Source: Nocardioides jiangxiensis (lineage in GTDB: Bacteria > Actinomycetota > Actinomycetes > Propionibacteriales > Nocardioidaceae). Taken from it: a stretch of DNA of 64,000 nt. Position 1 is the first letter of the stretch; every line of letters starts with the position of its first letter. Of this stretch, positions 27,236-36,366 are shown piece after piece. The translations under genes and the position numbers were made by a program. The notes beneath the pieces are model-generated. The model was not told where the DNA came from. It did no database searches and was given only the letters and a program-made list of their open reading frames with translations. Location of the stretch: the NCBI RefSeq assembly GCF_030580915.1, contig NZ_JAUQTA010000002.1, forward strand, positions 248,001 to 312,000, written 5' to 3'.

Positions 27236-27692
27236 CTTCGTCGGCCCCGTGGCGTACGGCGGGCCGTGGACGTGGCTGCCGTACCTCCTGGTGCTGGCGG
27301 TGGTCGGCTACTACGCCTGGGTGCTGCTGGCCGGACGCGCTGCGCCCGAGCCGGACGAGGAGTTCGTCTCCCGTCGCAACCCTGCCGACGCGGTGCGCGG
27401 GCGGCGTCTGCAGGAGCTGGACCGCATCGACCAGGCGGTCCGCGCCGGTCGGATGCCGCTGCGCACGGGCTTCCAGCAGATGAGCGCCCAGGTCCGCACC
27501 TTCGTCGGCGAGGTGAGCGACGTGCCGGCGCGGTCGATGACGCTGGAGGAGCTGCGGTCCTCGCCGCACCCACGGGTCGCCGAGGCGATCGCGCTGATGT
27601 ACCCGCCCGAGTTCGCGCCCGGCGAGGCGAGCCTCGACGACTTCGCACGCAGCCTGCAGCAGGCCCGGGAGCTGGTGCGTACATGGACCTGA
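27219..27692 (+). CDS. Small membrane protein of the MoxR operon
   Basis: This 157-residue protein has one N-terminal membrane helix (~19-38, WLPYLLVLAVVGYYAWVLL), then a charged cytoplasmic or external domain with RRLQELDRIDQAVRAGRMP. Position equals that of the DUF4381-like gene in Bat-type operons, but similarity cannot be proven here. It overlaps both neighbours (by 17 and 10 bases). Confidence 0.75.
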   Translation: MRAADDFVGPVAYGGPWTWLPYLLVLAVVGYYAWVLLAGRAAPEPDEEFVSRRNPADAVRGRRLQELDRIDQAVRAGRMPLRTGFQQMSAQVRTFVGEVSDVPARSMTLEELRSSPHPRVAEAIALMYPPEFAPGEASLDDFARSLQQARELVRTWT

Positions 27693-28612
27693 GATGGCCG
27701 CTCCTGATCCTGCTCCTGCTGGTGCTGCTACCCGTGGGGTACGCCCTGCTGGTCCGGTTCATGCCCGACCCGGAGGTGCCCGACGGCCTGCCGATCGGGC
27801 ACGCGTCCCGGTTGCGTGCGCTGCCGCGCTTCCAGGAGCTGGCCCGCCAGCAGCTGTTGCTCACGCAGGTGCAGCTGGTGTCCGTGGTGCTCGTCCTCAT
27901 CGGCTCCGTGTGGCTGGCTGCCCGGCCGATGCACACCGAGGTCGTCGACAAGCCCGCGAAGCCCGGCGACGTCGTGCTCTGCGTCGACCTGACACCGGCT
28001 GCCCGCGCCGGCACCGTGCCGGCGCTGGCCGAGGTCCGCGACCTGCTGCCGGTCCTCCGCAAGGAGAAGCTGCGCATCGGCATGCAGGGCTTCCAGGCGA
28101 CGACGGCGGAGCTGCTCGCGCTCACCGACGACTTCGACCGTGCGGACGCGGTCATCGCCGAGACCCGCTCGGCGCTGGCCGACCCGACGACCAGCGGCAC
28201 CAGGGGAGCGGCGACCGGCGACGGCCTCGTCACCTGTGCCCGGACCTTCGACGCCCCCAAGGCGCAGCGCGGCCGCGCGGTGGTCCTGATCGGCACGGGC
28301 TCCTCGACGGGCTCCGTCATCGACCTGGCCGAGGCCGCCGGCATCGCCCGCGACCGGGGGGTGACCGTGTACGCCGTGCCGGCCGGTGCGGACAGGGCGG
28401 GGGTCGCTGACCTGAAGGCGGCCGCCGAGCTCACCGGGGGAGAGCTGGTGGGTGGACCCGACCCGATCGACACGGTCTGGTCGCGCGAGGCGATCCGGCT
28501 CGACCCGCCGCCCACGCCGTTGCGCCGGGACGGCCCGTTCGTGCCCACCGTGATCGTCCTCCTCGGCCTCGGCGGCCTGCTGCTGGCCGGACTGCGAGGT
28601 CTCTTCCGATGA
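27683..28612 (+). CDS. Membrane-anchored vWA-like protein with degenerate MIDAS
   Basis: This 309-residue protein has two N-terminal membrane helices (~5-25, ~60-80), a vWA-like domain starting at VVLCVDLTPAARAG, and a C-terminal helix (VPTVIVLLGLGGLLLAGL). It corresponds to BatA-type proteins. The metal-site motif DxSxS reads DLTPA, so the MIDAS looks degenerate, unlike the next gene. The GTGTYAVPA-like later strand (VYAVPAGADR) fits the fold. It overlaps both neighbours. Confidence 0.82.
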   Translation: MDLRWPLLILLLLVLLPVGYALLVRFMPDPEVPDGLPIGHASRLRALPRFQELARQQLLLTQVQLVSVVLVLIGSVWLAARPMHTEVVDKPAKPGDVVLCVDLTPAARAGTVPALAEVRDLLPVLRKEKLRIGMQGFQATTAELLALTDDFDRADAVIAETRSALADPTTSGTRGAATGDGLVTCARTFDAPKAQRGRAVVLIGTGSSTGSVIDLAEAAGIARDRGVTVYAVPAGADRAGVADLKAAAELTGGELVGGPDPIDTVWSREAIRLDPPPTPLRRDGPFVPTVIVLLGLGGLLLAGLRGLFR

Positions 28613-29490
28613 AGCCCAACTGGAACATCCGCATCGCGATGGCGGTCCTCGCCGTCCTCATCGCCTTCCGGCCGGGCATCGGGGGTGCGGTGACGGCCGA
28701 GAAGCCCGTCGGCAACGACCTCGAGGTGCTCCTCGTCGTCGACGAGACCCTCAGCATGTCGGCACTGGACTACAACGGCGCGCGGTCGCGCCTGGAGGGC
28801 GTCCGCGACGACCTCACCACGATCACGAAGGCGCTCCCGTACGCCCGCTTCGGCCTGATCGGCTTCGGCCACGACGCCAAGGTCGACCTGGCCTTCACCG
28901 ACAGCCGTGCCGCCATCCAGCGCGCCATCACGGGCATCACCCGTGAGCCGATGATGGCCGGCACCGGCACCACGCTGGACCGGCCGCTCGACCTGATGAC
29001 CACCGTCCTCGCGCAGGCACAGCGCCAGCACCCCGACCGGAGGCGGGTCGTGATCTTCCTCAGCGACGGTGAGAACACCAAGGCGGGCGCGGTCCAGCGC
29101 TCGTTCGCGGTGGCGAGGAAGTACGTCGACGACGGCGCCGTCCTCGGGTACGGCACCAGCCAGGGTGGCCGGATGCCCACGGGCGGCGAGCCGCCGTGGA
29201 CCTTCGTGCGCAACCTCGCCACGGGGCAGGACGCGCGCAGTCGCATCGACGAGACGAACCTGCGCAAGATCGCCGGCCAGCTCGGCGTCGACTACGCCTA
29301 CCGCGGCGGCACGGGGTCGCTCACCGACTGGGCGGTGGGGCTCTCGCACGACTCGCAGAACCTCACCGAGGACGGCAAGGATGACTTCGAGCTGTACTGG
29401 ATCCTCGCGATAGTCCTCGCCGCCCTGGCCCTGGTCGAGCTCCGCCTCGACGTCCTGGCTTGGCGCGAGGCGAAGGAGGTGGCCGGATGA
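28609..29490 (+). CDS. Membrane-anchored vWA domain protein
   Basis: This 293-residue protein has an N-terminal helix (~8-28), a vWA domain with VVDETLSMSALDY as the MIDAS region and FLSDGEN later, and a C-terminal helix (WILAIVLAALALVEL). It resembles BatB-type proteins. Metal residues are mostly present (Thr for the first Ser). Start overlaps the previous stop by four bases and its own stop overlaps the next gene as ATGA. Confidence 0.88.
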   Translation: MKPNWNIRIAMAVLAVLIAFRPGIGGAVTAEKPVGNDLEVLLVVDETLSMSALDYNGARSRLEGVRDDLTTITKALPYARFGLIGFGHDAKVDLAFTDSRAAIQRAITGITREPMMAGTGTTLDRPLDLMTTVLAQAQRQHPDRRRVVIFLSDGENTKAGAVQRSFAVARKYVDDGAVLGYGTSQGGRMPTGGEPPWTFVRNLATGQDARSRIDETNLRKIAGQLGVDYAYRGGTGSLTDWAVGLSHDSQNLTEDGKDDFELYWILAIVLAALALVELRLDVLAWREAKEVAG

Positions 29491-30092
29491 CCACCGATGA
29501 CCGACGCCGGCTCCTGGTGATGGGGGCGCTGCCCTCGCTGGTCGCGCTGCTCGTGGCGGTCGGGCTCTGGCTCCTCGTCCACGGCAACGCCTCGGGGCGC
29601 GACGCCTACGACGCCGGGAGATACGCCGACGCGCGGTCGGCGTTCGAGGGTGCCCACGACCTCGGTGTCGTCTCGCCCTGGATCGCGCCGTTCAACACCG
29701 GCACCGCGGCGTACCGGGCGAAGCAGTACGAGGCTGCCGTCTCTGCGTTCAACCGTGCACTTGACGACGTCCCCGACGACCACGTGTGCGACGTACGGGT
29801 CGACCTGGCGCTCACCCACGAGGCGATCGCGAAGCAGGCCGAGGCCGACGGGGAGGACGCCGACCGGCAGATCGCCCTGCGCGACGGCCGCACCGCCATC
29901 CAGGGCACGGGCTGCAACGACGCGCTCGAGAAGCGGCTCGACGATCAGATCAAGGACGCTTCGTCGAGCAACGACGACCGGTCCGAGGACCAGAAGATCG
30001 ACGACGTCGAGGCGAAGAACCGCGCGGCGAGCAAGGTGAAGGACCTCGAGCTCGAGCCGAAGAACGAGCCGCGCGAGCAGATCCAGTGGTGA
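29487..30092 (+). CDS. Membrane-anchored TPR-like protein
   Basis: This 201-residue protein has one N-terminal helix (~9-31), then two TPR-like helical repeats (GRDAYDAGRYADARSAFEGA and KQYEAAVSAFNRALDD). The last ~50 residues are very charged (DDRSEDQKIDDVEAKNR). It matches the BatC/BatE-type last gene of MoxR operons. Its TGA is followed at once by the stop of the opposite-strand LOG gene (TGATCA). Confidence 0.83.
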   Translation: MTTDDRRRLLVMGALPSLVALLVAVGLWLLVHGNASGRDAYDAGRYADARSAFEGAHDLGVVSPWIAPFNTGTAAYRAKQYEAAVSAFNRALDDVPDDHVCDVRVDLALTHEAIAKQAEADGEDADRQIALRDGRTAIQGTGCNDALEKRLDDQIKDASSSNDDRSEDQKIDDVEAKNRAASKVKDLELEPKNEPREQIQW

Positions 30093-31169
30093 TCAGCCCA
30101 GCAGGCTGACCGCCTCGTCGACGGTGTCGACCAGGTGCACGTGCGGCTCCATCGGCCGGCCCTTCGCGAGCGCCTGGAGCAGCGGCCAGGCCGGGAACGT
30201 CTCCGTCCAGTAGACCCGACCGACGAGCACCATCGGCGCGACCGACGAGGCGTCGGCGTAGTAGTTCTCGCAGGCGTCCTGGAAGATCTCCTGCACCGTG
30301 CCACCTGCTCCGGGCAGGAAGACGATGCCCGCGTTGCAGATCTGCAGCAGGATCGCCTCCCGCACCGGGTTGCCGAAGTACTTCGCGATCGAGGTGGCGA
30401 AGGCGTTGGGCGGCTCGTGTCCGTAGTGCCACGTCGGGATCCCCAGCGACTCGCCGCCGTCAGGCCACCGGTCGCGCACCTCGAACGCCGCGTCGACCCA
30501 CGCGCCGACGTCCGGCCGGAACGACGGCACCCGGCCGAGCAGGGCCAGTGCCTCCTCGAGTGCCTCCGCGGGGCGACGGGAGAGCCAGGCGCCGAGGTTG
30601 GCGGCCTCCATGGCTCCCGGTCCGCCGCCCGTCGCGACGGTGCGCGAGCCGGAGAGGCCCTGGCCCAGGCGGGCGGCCTCGGCGTAGTCGGCCGAACCGC
30701 GCTCGGAGGCGTGCCCGCCCATCACGCCGACGAGCGAGCGGCCCTTGGTCCAGGCGGCGAGGGCGGTGTCGATGCCGTGGTCGTGCAGGGCGCGCGCCAG
30801 CGCTGCCTCGCGCCCTGTCTCCCGCGACCACGCGTAGGCCCGGGCGTCCAGCGACCGCCGGTACGCCGGGGTGTCGTAGAGGTCGTCGGGGGTGTAGAGG
30901 CGCGCCGGCCAGGTGTCGACCGGGACCGTCGGCATCGCCGGGAAGACCAGCGCCCCGCGGGCCTCGAGCGAGGCGTCGGAAGCCGGGGTCAGCCGGCAGC
31001 CGAGGAACATGGCGCCCGCGACGCGACAGCCGGCCAGGACGTCTTCCCGGTCGCGGAGGTCGAGACCGGTGATCACCCAGCCGGTCATCGACACGACTCC
31101 CGCGCGGACGCGCTCGTCGAAGTCGGTGAGGTCGTGGATCTCGACGACCTGTCCCCGCCTGCGCTTCAT
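30093..31169 (-). CDS. LOG family / TIGR00730-like nucleotide hydrolase
   Basis: This 358-residue protein has the LOG-type nucleotide fold with VGVMGGHASERG, ATGGGPGAMEAANLG and PGAGGTVQEIF, close to the PGGxGTxxE active motif of cytokinin riboside 5'-monophosphate phosphoribohydrolases. It is longer than plain LOG proteins (~190) with a ~130-residue N-terminal part. Substrate is unknown; nucleotide monophosphate hydrolysis is inference. Start ATG is supported by a leaderless box. Confidence 0.82.
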   Translation of the reverse strand: MKRRRGQVVEIHDLTDFDERVRAGVVSMTGWVITGLDLRDREDVLAGCRVAGAMFLGCRLTPASDASLEARGALVFPAMPTVPVDTWPARLYTPDDLYDTPAYRRSLDARAYAWSRETGREAALARALHDHGIDTALAAWTKGRSLVGVMGGHASERGSADYAEAARLGQGLSGSRTVATGGGPGAMEAANLGAWLSRRPAEALEEALALLGRVPSFRPDVGAWVDAAFEVRDRWPDGGESLGIPTWHYGHEPPNAFATSIAKYFGNPVREAILLQICNAGIVFLPGAGGTVQEIFQDACENYYADASSVAPMVLVGRVYWTETFPAWPLLQALAKGRPMEPHVHLVDTVDEAVSLLG

Positions 31170-31176
31170 GCGCTGA

Positions 31177-31182
31177 AGGCTA
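31177..31182 (-). promoter_or_regulatory. Leaderless -10 box (LOG gene)
   Basis: On the minus strand TAGCCT ends seven bases before the ATG at 31169. It lies in the 24-bp gap after bluB. Confidence 0.55.
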
Positions 31183-31193
31183 GGGGACCGGGG

Positions 31194-31817
31194 TCAGTGC
31201 GCGGTGTAGCGCTCCTCGTGGAGCACCGTGTCGAGCGGGGAGCGGTGGCGCCAGCCGAAGCGCTCCAGGTCGGGCACGTCGGGGAGCTCGGAGACGGGGC
31301 CGACGCAGAGCCAGGCGATCGGGCGCACGTGCCCGGGCATGCCCACGAGGTCGCGCAGGAACTCCTCGCGGTAGAAGGAGACCCACCCCACGCCGAGGCC
31401 CTCCTGCGTCGCGGCGAGCCAGAAGTTCTGGATCGAGCAGACCGCCGAGTAGAGGCCCGCGTCCGCGATCGCGTGGCGACCGAGGGGGTTGGTGCCGCCG
31501 CGGGTCGGGTCGTAGCCGACGACGACACCGAGGGTCGACTCGAGGATGCCCTCGACCTTGATCTTGCTGAAGGTCTCCGAGCGCTCGCCCTCGAGGGAGC
31601 TGGCGAAGACCTCGCGCTCGGCCATCACGTGCTCGCGGAAGGCGCGACGGGTCTCGTCGGAGCGGACCAGGATGTAGTCCCACGGCTGGGTCATGCCCAC
31701 GCTGGGAGCGGCGTGCGCCGCGGAGAGGACCCGGGTCAGCACCTCGTCGTCGATCGGCGCGCCGTTGAACTCGGCACGGGTGTCCCGGCGACGGTTGATG
31801 GCGTCGTACAGCTCCAC
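31194..31817 (-). CDS. bluB: 5,6-dimethylbenzimidazole synthase BluB
   Basis: This 207-residue flavoenzyme-like protein matches BluB of the nitroreductase fold, which breaks FMNH2 to make the lower ligand of vitamin B12. Seen are RRRDTRAEFNGAPI near the N-terminus, APSVGMTQPWDYILV and ATQEGLGVGWVSFY. Start is GTG after GGAGGGAT. No other cobalamin gene and no long leader for a B12 riboswitch are present. A generic nitroreductase is the alternative, but the early motif favours BluB. Confidence 0.85.
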   Translation of the reverse strand: MELYDAINRRRDTRAEFNGAPIDDEVLTRVLSAAHAAPSVGMTQPWDYILVRSDETRRAFREHVMAEREVFASSLEGERSETFSKIKVEGILESTLGVVVGYDPTRGGTNPLGRHAIADAGLYSAVCSIQNFWLAATQEGLGVGWVSFYREEFLRDLVGMPGHVRPIAWLCVGPVSELPDVPDLERFGWRHRSPLDTVLHEERYTAH

Positions 31818-31872
31818 GGTCTATCCCTCCAGCGTTTGCGCCGCGCAACCAGGTGCGTCGACGCGGCGGCAC

Positions 31873-31878
31873 AACCTA
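31873..31878 (-). promoter_or_regulatory. Candidate -10 box (bluB)
   Basis: On the minus strand TAGGTT lies 55 bases before the GTG at 31817, giving a leader of about 49 bases. Confidence 0.45.
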
Positions 31879-31939
31879 CCTCGCAGACGGTCCTCATCCG
31901 GCACCGGGCGCGGGTGGCGGACCGTCCCGCCACACGCCC

Positions 31940-31945
31940 TAGGCT
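31940..31945 (+). promoter_or_regulatory. Leaderless -10 box (gene before dxr)
   Basis: TAGGCT ends six bases before the GTG at 31952 and is divergent from bluB. Confidence 0.6.
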
Positions 31946-31951
31946 CCTCCC

Positions 31952-32548
31952 GTGGCCACCCGCACTGACCTGACCTGGTTCCGCGCGCCCAGCGCCGACC
32001 GCCCCGGCACGACCAACCTCTGCTACCACGCGCTCGACCGCCGCGTGATCCGTGGAGAGGCGTCGGAGATCGCGCTCACCACCGCCGGCCAGGCCTACGA
32101 CGTCGCGGCCCTGCTCGCCGAGGTCGGCGCGCTCGGAGGCGTGATGCGCAGCTTCGACCTGGCGCCCGGGCAGGTCGTGGCGATCGGGCTCGGTGATCCC
32201 GTGACGCGCGCGCTCGCCGTCCTGGCGACCCTGCGCCTCGGTGCGGTCGTCGCCGACACCACGGACGACGCAGCGATGGTGCTGACCGACGGCTCGCTGG
32301 AGCCGCTCGCGGGCGTGCCCGCGCTGCTCCACGGCACCGCCTCGCAGGACCCTGTCTGGCAGCTGGAGTGGGAGTTCGCGCTCAGCGCCGGCCGCACCGA
32401 CCCGGCCGCCGTGGTCGACGTGGCCGGGGACGCTCCCGCGCTCCGGCTCGACGGGATGACGGTGCTGACCCGCGACGTCCTCGACGACGGCTCGGAGCCG
32501 GCACGGCTCGTCGCGGCACTCGGTGCCGGAGAGGTCGTCGTGCTGTGA
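31952..32548 (+). CDS. Stand-alone N-terminal fragment of an acyl-CoA synthetase-like (ANL) protein
   Basis: This 198-residue protein resembles the first domain of acetyl/propionyl-CoA synthetases: [22 protein letters not shown], then [20 protein letters not shown] and [28 protein letters not shown]. The ATP-binding P-loop, the adenylate core and the C-terminal lid that follow in full-length enzymes (600+ residues) are absent, so it should not be an active ligase. The second half is degenerate. It has its own promoter and overlaps dxr by GTGA, so it is translated with dxr. Confidence 0.7.
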   Translation: MATRTDLTWFRAPSADRPGTTNLCYHALDRRVIRGEASEIALTTAGQAYDVAALLAEVGALGGVMRSFDLAPGQVVAIGLGDPVTRALAVLATLRLGAVVADTTDDAAMVLTDGSLEPLAGVPALLHGTASQDPVWQLEWEFALSAGRTDPAAVVDVAGDAPALRLDGMTVLTRDVLDDGSEPARLVAALGAGEVVVL

Positions 32549-33639
32549 CCCGGCGCGACATCGTCGTCCTCGGTTCCACGGGCTCGATTGGCACCCAGGC
32601 GTTGGACCTGGTGCGGGCCAACCCCGACCGCTTCCGGGTCGTGGCGCTGACGGCCGGCGGGTCCAGCGTCGAGCTCTTCGAGCAGCAGGTCGCCGAGTTC
32701 GCCCCGGCGTTCAGCGGGCTGGGGGAGGAGGCCTCGACCGAGGCCGCGGCCCTGCCCTGCGACGTCGTCCTCAACGGCATCACCGGCGCCGTCGGGCTGC
32801 GCCCGACCCTGGCCGCGCTCGAGGCGGGCAACACCCTCGCGCTGGCGAACAAGGAGTCCCTGATCATCGGTGGTCCGCTCGTCCTCGAGCGCGCCAGGCC
32901 GGGCCAGATCGTGCCGGTCGACTCCGAGCACTCCGCCATCGCCCAGTGCCTCCGGGCCGGTCGTGCGCACGAGGTACGTCGCCTGGTCCTGACGGCGAGC
33001 GGCGGCCCGTTCCGCGGGAAGACCCGCGAGGAGCTGGCCGGCGTCACCCGGGAGCAGGCACTCAACCACCCGACGTGGGACATGGGCCCGGTGATCACGG
33101 TCAACTCCGCCACCCTGGTCAACAAGGGCCTCGAGGTGATCGAGGCACACCTGCTCTTCGGCCTGCCCTTCGACCGGATCGACGTGGTGGTGCACCCGAC
33201 GAGCGTCGTGCACTCGATGGTCGAGTTCGTCGACGGCTCGACGATCCTGCAGGCGAGCCCGCCGACCATGATGATCCCGATCGCCCTCGGCATGGAGTGG
33301 CCCGACCGGGTGCCGGACGCAGCGCCGGGATGCGACTGGACCCGCCCCGAGACATGGCAGTTCTTCCCGCTCGACGACGAGGCGTTCCCCGCGGTGTCCC
33401 TCGCCCGGGACGCGGGCCAGCGCGGGAGCACGGCTCCCGCGGTCTACAACGCCGCCAACGAGGTCGCCGTCGACGCGTTCCTCAGCGGTCGCCTGCCGTT
33501 CGTCGACATCGTCCCGACGGTCGCCCGCGTGCTGACCGCCCACGACGTACCCTCGAAGAGCGCCCTCACCGTCGACGACGTGCTCGCTGCCGACGCGTGG
33601 GCCCGGACGACGGCGCGCACGCTCATCGAAGGATCCTGA
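32545..33639 (+). CDS. dxr: 1-deoxy-D-xylulose 5-phosphate reductoisomerase
   Basis: This 364-residue enzyme converts DXP to MEP in isoprenoid synthesis using NADPH. The cofactor motif [13 protein letters not shown] is at the N-terminus, with [18 protein letters not shown] (metal Asp/Glu), [11 protein letters not shown] and [18 protein letters not shown]. It is slightly shorter than the E. coli enzyme. The GTG overlaps the preceding stop. ispG of the same pathway is two genes downstream. Confidence 0.97.
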   Translation: MTRRDIVVLGSTGSIGTQALDLVRANPDRFRVVALTAGGSSVELFEQQVAEFAPAFSGLGEEASTEAAALPCDVVLNGITGAVGLRPTLAALEAGNTLALANKESLIIGGPLVLERARPGQIVPVDSEHSAIAQCLRAGRAHEVRRLVLTASGGPFRGKTREELAGVTREQALNHPTWDMGPVITVNSATLVNKGLEVIEAHLLFGLPFDRIDVVVHPTSVVHSMVEFVDGSTILQASPPTMMIPIALGMEWPDRVPDAAPGCDWTRPETWQFFPLDDEAFPAVSLARDAGQRGSTAPAVYNAANEVAVDAFLSGRLPFVDIVPTVARVLTAHDVPSKSALTVDDVLAADAWARTTARTLIEGS

Positions 33640-35000
33640 TGGCCCTGCTCTACTACACGCTCGGCGTCCTCGTCTTCGTGGTCGCCATGTTGGCGTCCAT
33701 CGCGCTCCACGAGGTCGGCCACATGGTCCCGGCGCGCGCGTTCGGCGGCAAGGTCACCCAGTACTTCGTCGGGTTCGGCCCGACGGTGTGGAGCAAGCAG
33801 GTCGGCGAGACCGAGTACGGCGTCAAGGCGATCCCGCTCGGTGGCTACGTCAAGATCATCGGCATGCTGCCGCCCGGCGCCGCGCAGCTGGCCGACGCGG
33901 TGGAGACCGATGCCGACGGCAACCAGGTGCTGAAGGTCCGCAAGTCCAACACCGGCCTCTTCACCCAGCTGATCTCCGACGCGCGCGCCGCCGAGTGGGA
34001 GCTGGTGCAGCCCGAGGACGAGCCCCGCCTCTTCTACAAGATGACCTGGTGGAAGAAGGTCGTGGTCATGGCCGGCGGCCCGACCGTCAACCTGGCCATC
34101 GCTTTCTTCCTCTTCTGGGGTGTCTTCGCGACGGTGGGCAACGACGCGGACCGTGCCGTCAGCCCGGTCGTCGCGCAGGTCTCCGGCTGCGTCGTGCCTG
34201 CCGCCCAGGACCAGCGTGCGTGCACCAGGGCCGAGCTCCGCGAGCACCCCTCGCCGGCAGCAGCCGCGGGCCTGAAGGCGGGTGACCGCTTCCTCTCCTG
34301 GAACGGCGAGAGGATCACCTCCTGGGAGCAGGTGCAGGGCCTGATCCGCGGCAACGGCGCGAAGACCGCGACGCTGGTCGTCGAGCGTGACGGCGAACGG
34401 GTGGCGCTCCAGGTCACCACCCAGGTCACCCCGCGCCCGCTCGACGCGGAGCACCCGACGAAGCTCGAGCCCGTCGGCTTCCTCGGTGTCGTCCCGGTCA
34501 GCGAGGCCCGCCACGGCGGCCCGCTCTACACCCTCGGGCAGATGGGTGGCATGGTCCGCGACTCGGCCCACGCCATCGCCGTCCTCCCGGTCAAGGTCTG
34601 GCACGTCGGCATGGCCCTGGTCGGGCTCGAGGAGCGCGACCCCAACGGTCCGGTCAGCATCGTCGGCGGCGGCCGCTTCGCCGGTGAGGTCGCGGCACAG
34701 CAGGACTTCCCGCTGCAGGACAAGATCGTGTCGCTGATCTCCCTGGTGGCCGGCTTCAACTTCTTCGTCGGCATGTTCAACTTCGTGCCGCTGCTGCCGC
34801 TCGACGGCGGCCACATCGCGGGCGCCCTCTGGGAGGGCGTACGCCGGGGCTGGGCCCGGGTCTTCCACCGCCCCGACCCCGGCCACGTCGACGTCGCCCG
34901 ACTGCTGCCCGTGGCCTACGTGATGACGCTGGCGTTCGTGCTCATGGGCGTCGTGCTCATCCTCGCGGACCTGATCATCCCCGTGAAGATCTACGGCTGA
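33639..35000 (+). CDS. rip: Site-2 intramembrane zinc metalloprotease (Rip/RseP type)
   Basis: This 453-residue membrane protein has HEVGH at residues 24-28 in the first helix, a PDZ domain (~200-290, AGLKAGDRFLSWNGERI), and the third zinc ligand region FVPLLPLDGGH (Asp389). In actinobacteria such proteases release sigma factors by cutting anti-sigma proteins. The ATG overlaps the dxr stop by one base (TGATG). The dxr-rip-ispG order is standard. Confidence 0.95.
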   Translation: MALLYYTLGVLVFVVAMLASIALHEVGHMVPARAFGGKVTQYFVGFGPTVWSKQVGETEYGVKAIPLGGYVKIIGMLPPGAAQLADAVETDADGNQVLKVRKSNTGLFTQLISDARAAEWELVQPEDEPRLFYKMTWWKKVVVMAGGPTVNLAIAFFLFWGVFATVGNDADRAVSPVVAQVSGCVVPAAQDQRACTRAELREHPSPAAAAGLKAGDRFLSWNGERITSWEQVQGLIRGNGAKTATLVVERDGERVALQVTTQVTPRPLDAEHPTKLEPVGFLGVVPVSEARHGGPLYTLGQMGGMVRDSAHAIAVLPVKVWHVGMALVGLEERDPNGPVSIVGGGRFAGEVAAQQDFPLQDKIVSLISLVAGFNFFVGMFNFVPLLPLDGGHIAGALWEGVRRGWARVFHRPDPGHVDVARLLPVAYVMTLAFVLMGVVLILADLIIPVKIYG

Positions 35001-35019
35001 CCGGCTGCAGCCGGTCAGC
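34996..35019 (+). terminator. 24-bp perfect palindrome after rip
   Basis: GCTGACCGGCTG and CAGCCGGTCAGC are exact complements with no spacer, and the rip stop codon lies inside. It would form a hairpin and likely ends the dxr-rip transcript. Bases 35020-35167 after it hold nothing recognised. Confidence 0.6.
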
Positions 35020-35167
35020 ACGTGTTCCCGCGCGGGGCGGTGGTGCGGTGGTGGCTCGCGTGCGCGGCACGCCTTCCTCACCGGGGACGAATGTCCGCTC
35101 ACGCACCGGGTGCTTCCGCCGTGGCGGACCACCCACTGCCCGTACGCACGCGGTGTGTGCGTCCTCC

Positions 35168-35173
35168 TAGACT
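35168..35173 (+). promoter_or_regulatory. Leaderless -10 box (ispG)
   Basis: TAGACT ends six bases before the ispG ATG at 35180. Confidence 0.6.
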
Positions 35174-35179
35174 GGCCCC

Positions 35180-36331
35180 ATGACGTCGATCAGCCTCGGG
35201 ATGCCCGAAGCCCCCGCGCCGGTGCTGGCGCCCCGCCGCCAGACCCGCCAGATCAAGGTGGGCAAGGTCGGAGTCGGCTCCGACTCGCCCGTGAGCGTGC
35301 AGTCGATGACCACGACGCTGACCTCCGACGTCAACTCGACGCTGCAGCAGATCGCCGAGCTCACCGCTGCCGGTTGCGACATCGTGCGCGTGGCGTGCCC
35401 GAGCCAGGACGACGCCGACGCGCTGCCGGCGATCGCACAGAAGGCGCAGATCCCCGTCATCGCCGACATCCACTTCCAGCCGAAGTACGTCTACGCGGCG
35501 ATCGACGCCGGCTGTGCCGCCGTCCGCGTCAACCCCGGCAACATCCGAGCCTTCGACGACCAGGTCAAGCAGATCGCCCAGGCCGCCGCCGACCGCGGCA
35601 CGAGCATCCGTATCGGCGTCAACGCCGGCTCGCTCGACAAGCGCCTGCTCGAGAAGTACGGCAAGGCCACCCCGGAGGCGCTCGTCGAGAGCGCGATCTG
35701 GGAGGCCAGCCTCTTCGAGGAGCACGGCTTCCGCGACTTCAAGATCTCGGTCAAGCACAACGACCCCGTCGTCATGGTCCGCGCCTACGAGCTGCTCGCC
35801 GAGAAGGGGGACTGGCCGCTGCACCTCGGCGTGACGGAGGCCGGCCCGGCGTTCCAGGGCACCATCAAGTCCGCCACCGCCTTCGGTGCCCTCCTCTCCA
35901 AGGGCATCGGCGACACGATCCGCGTCTCGCTCTCCGCGCCGCCGGTCGAGGAGGTCAAGGTCGGCATCTCGATCCTGCAGTCGCTCAACCTGCGCCCGCG
36001 CAAGCTCGAGATCGTCTCCTGCCCGTCCTGCGGCCGTGCCCAGGTCGACGTCTACAAGCTCGCCGAGCAGGTCACGGCGGGCCTGGAGGGCCTCGAGGTC
36101 CCGCTGCGCGTGGCCGTCATGGGCTGTGTCGTCAACGGTCCGGGCGAGGCCCGTGAAGCGGACCTCGGTGTCGCGTCGGGCAACGGCAAGGGCCAGATCT
36201 TCGTCCGTGGCGAGGTCATCAAGACCGTCCCGGAGGCCAGGATCGTCGAGACGCTCATCGAGGAGGCCATGCGCCTGGCCGAGGAGATGGAGCCCGTCGA
36301 GGGCGCGGAGGCCTCCGTCACCGTTTCGTGA
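35180..36331 (+). CDS. ispG: 4-hydroxy-3-methylbut-2-enyl diphosphate synthase
   Basis: This 383-residue iron-sulphur enzyme catalyses the penultimate MEP step. The 4Fe-4S ligands are Cys281 and Cys284 ([11 protein letters not shown]), Cys316 ([10 protein letters not shown]) and Glu323. The TIM-barrel part shows [20 protein letters not shown] and [10 protein letters not shown]. Length is normal. It follows rip with its own promoter. Confidence 0.97.
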   Translation: MTSISLGMPEAPAPVLAPRRQTRQIKVGKVGVGSDSPVSVQSMTTTLTSDVNSTLQQIAELTAAGCDIVRVACPSQDDADALPAIAQKAQIPVIADIHFQPKYVYAAIDAGCAAVRVNPGNIRAFDDQVKQIAQAAADRGTSIRIGVNAGSLDKRLLEKYGKATPEALVESAIWEASLFEEHGFRDFKISVKHNDPVVMVRAYELLAEKGDWPLHLGVTEAGPAFQGTIKSATAFGALLSKGIGDTIRVSLSAPPVEEVKVGISILQSLNLRPRKLEIVSCPSCGRAQVDVYKLAEQVTAGLEGLEVPLRVAVMGCVVNGPGEAREADLGVASGNGKGQIFVRGEVIKTVPEARIVETLIEEAMRLAEEMEPVEGAEASVTVS

Positions 36332-36354
36332 TCCCGGCGGGTTCGTGTGCCGGA

Positions 36355-36360
36355 TACAGT
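36355..36360 (+). promoter_or_regulatory. Leaderless -10 box (GNAT gene)
   Basis: TACAGT ends six bases before the GTG at 36367, favouring that start over an upstream in-frame one at 36328. Confidence 0.55.
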
Positions 36361-36366
36361 CACATC

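Noticed and set aside
31177..31193. bluB and LOG genes as a single operon only
   Set aside because: The gap is short, but a leaderless -10 box directly before the LOG ATG suggests an own promoter; read-through remains possible.
31818..31878. Cobalamin riboswitch before bluB
   Set aside because: The predicted leader is only about 49 bases, too short for a B12 riboswitch, and no B12-box-like sequence is seen.
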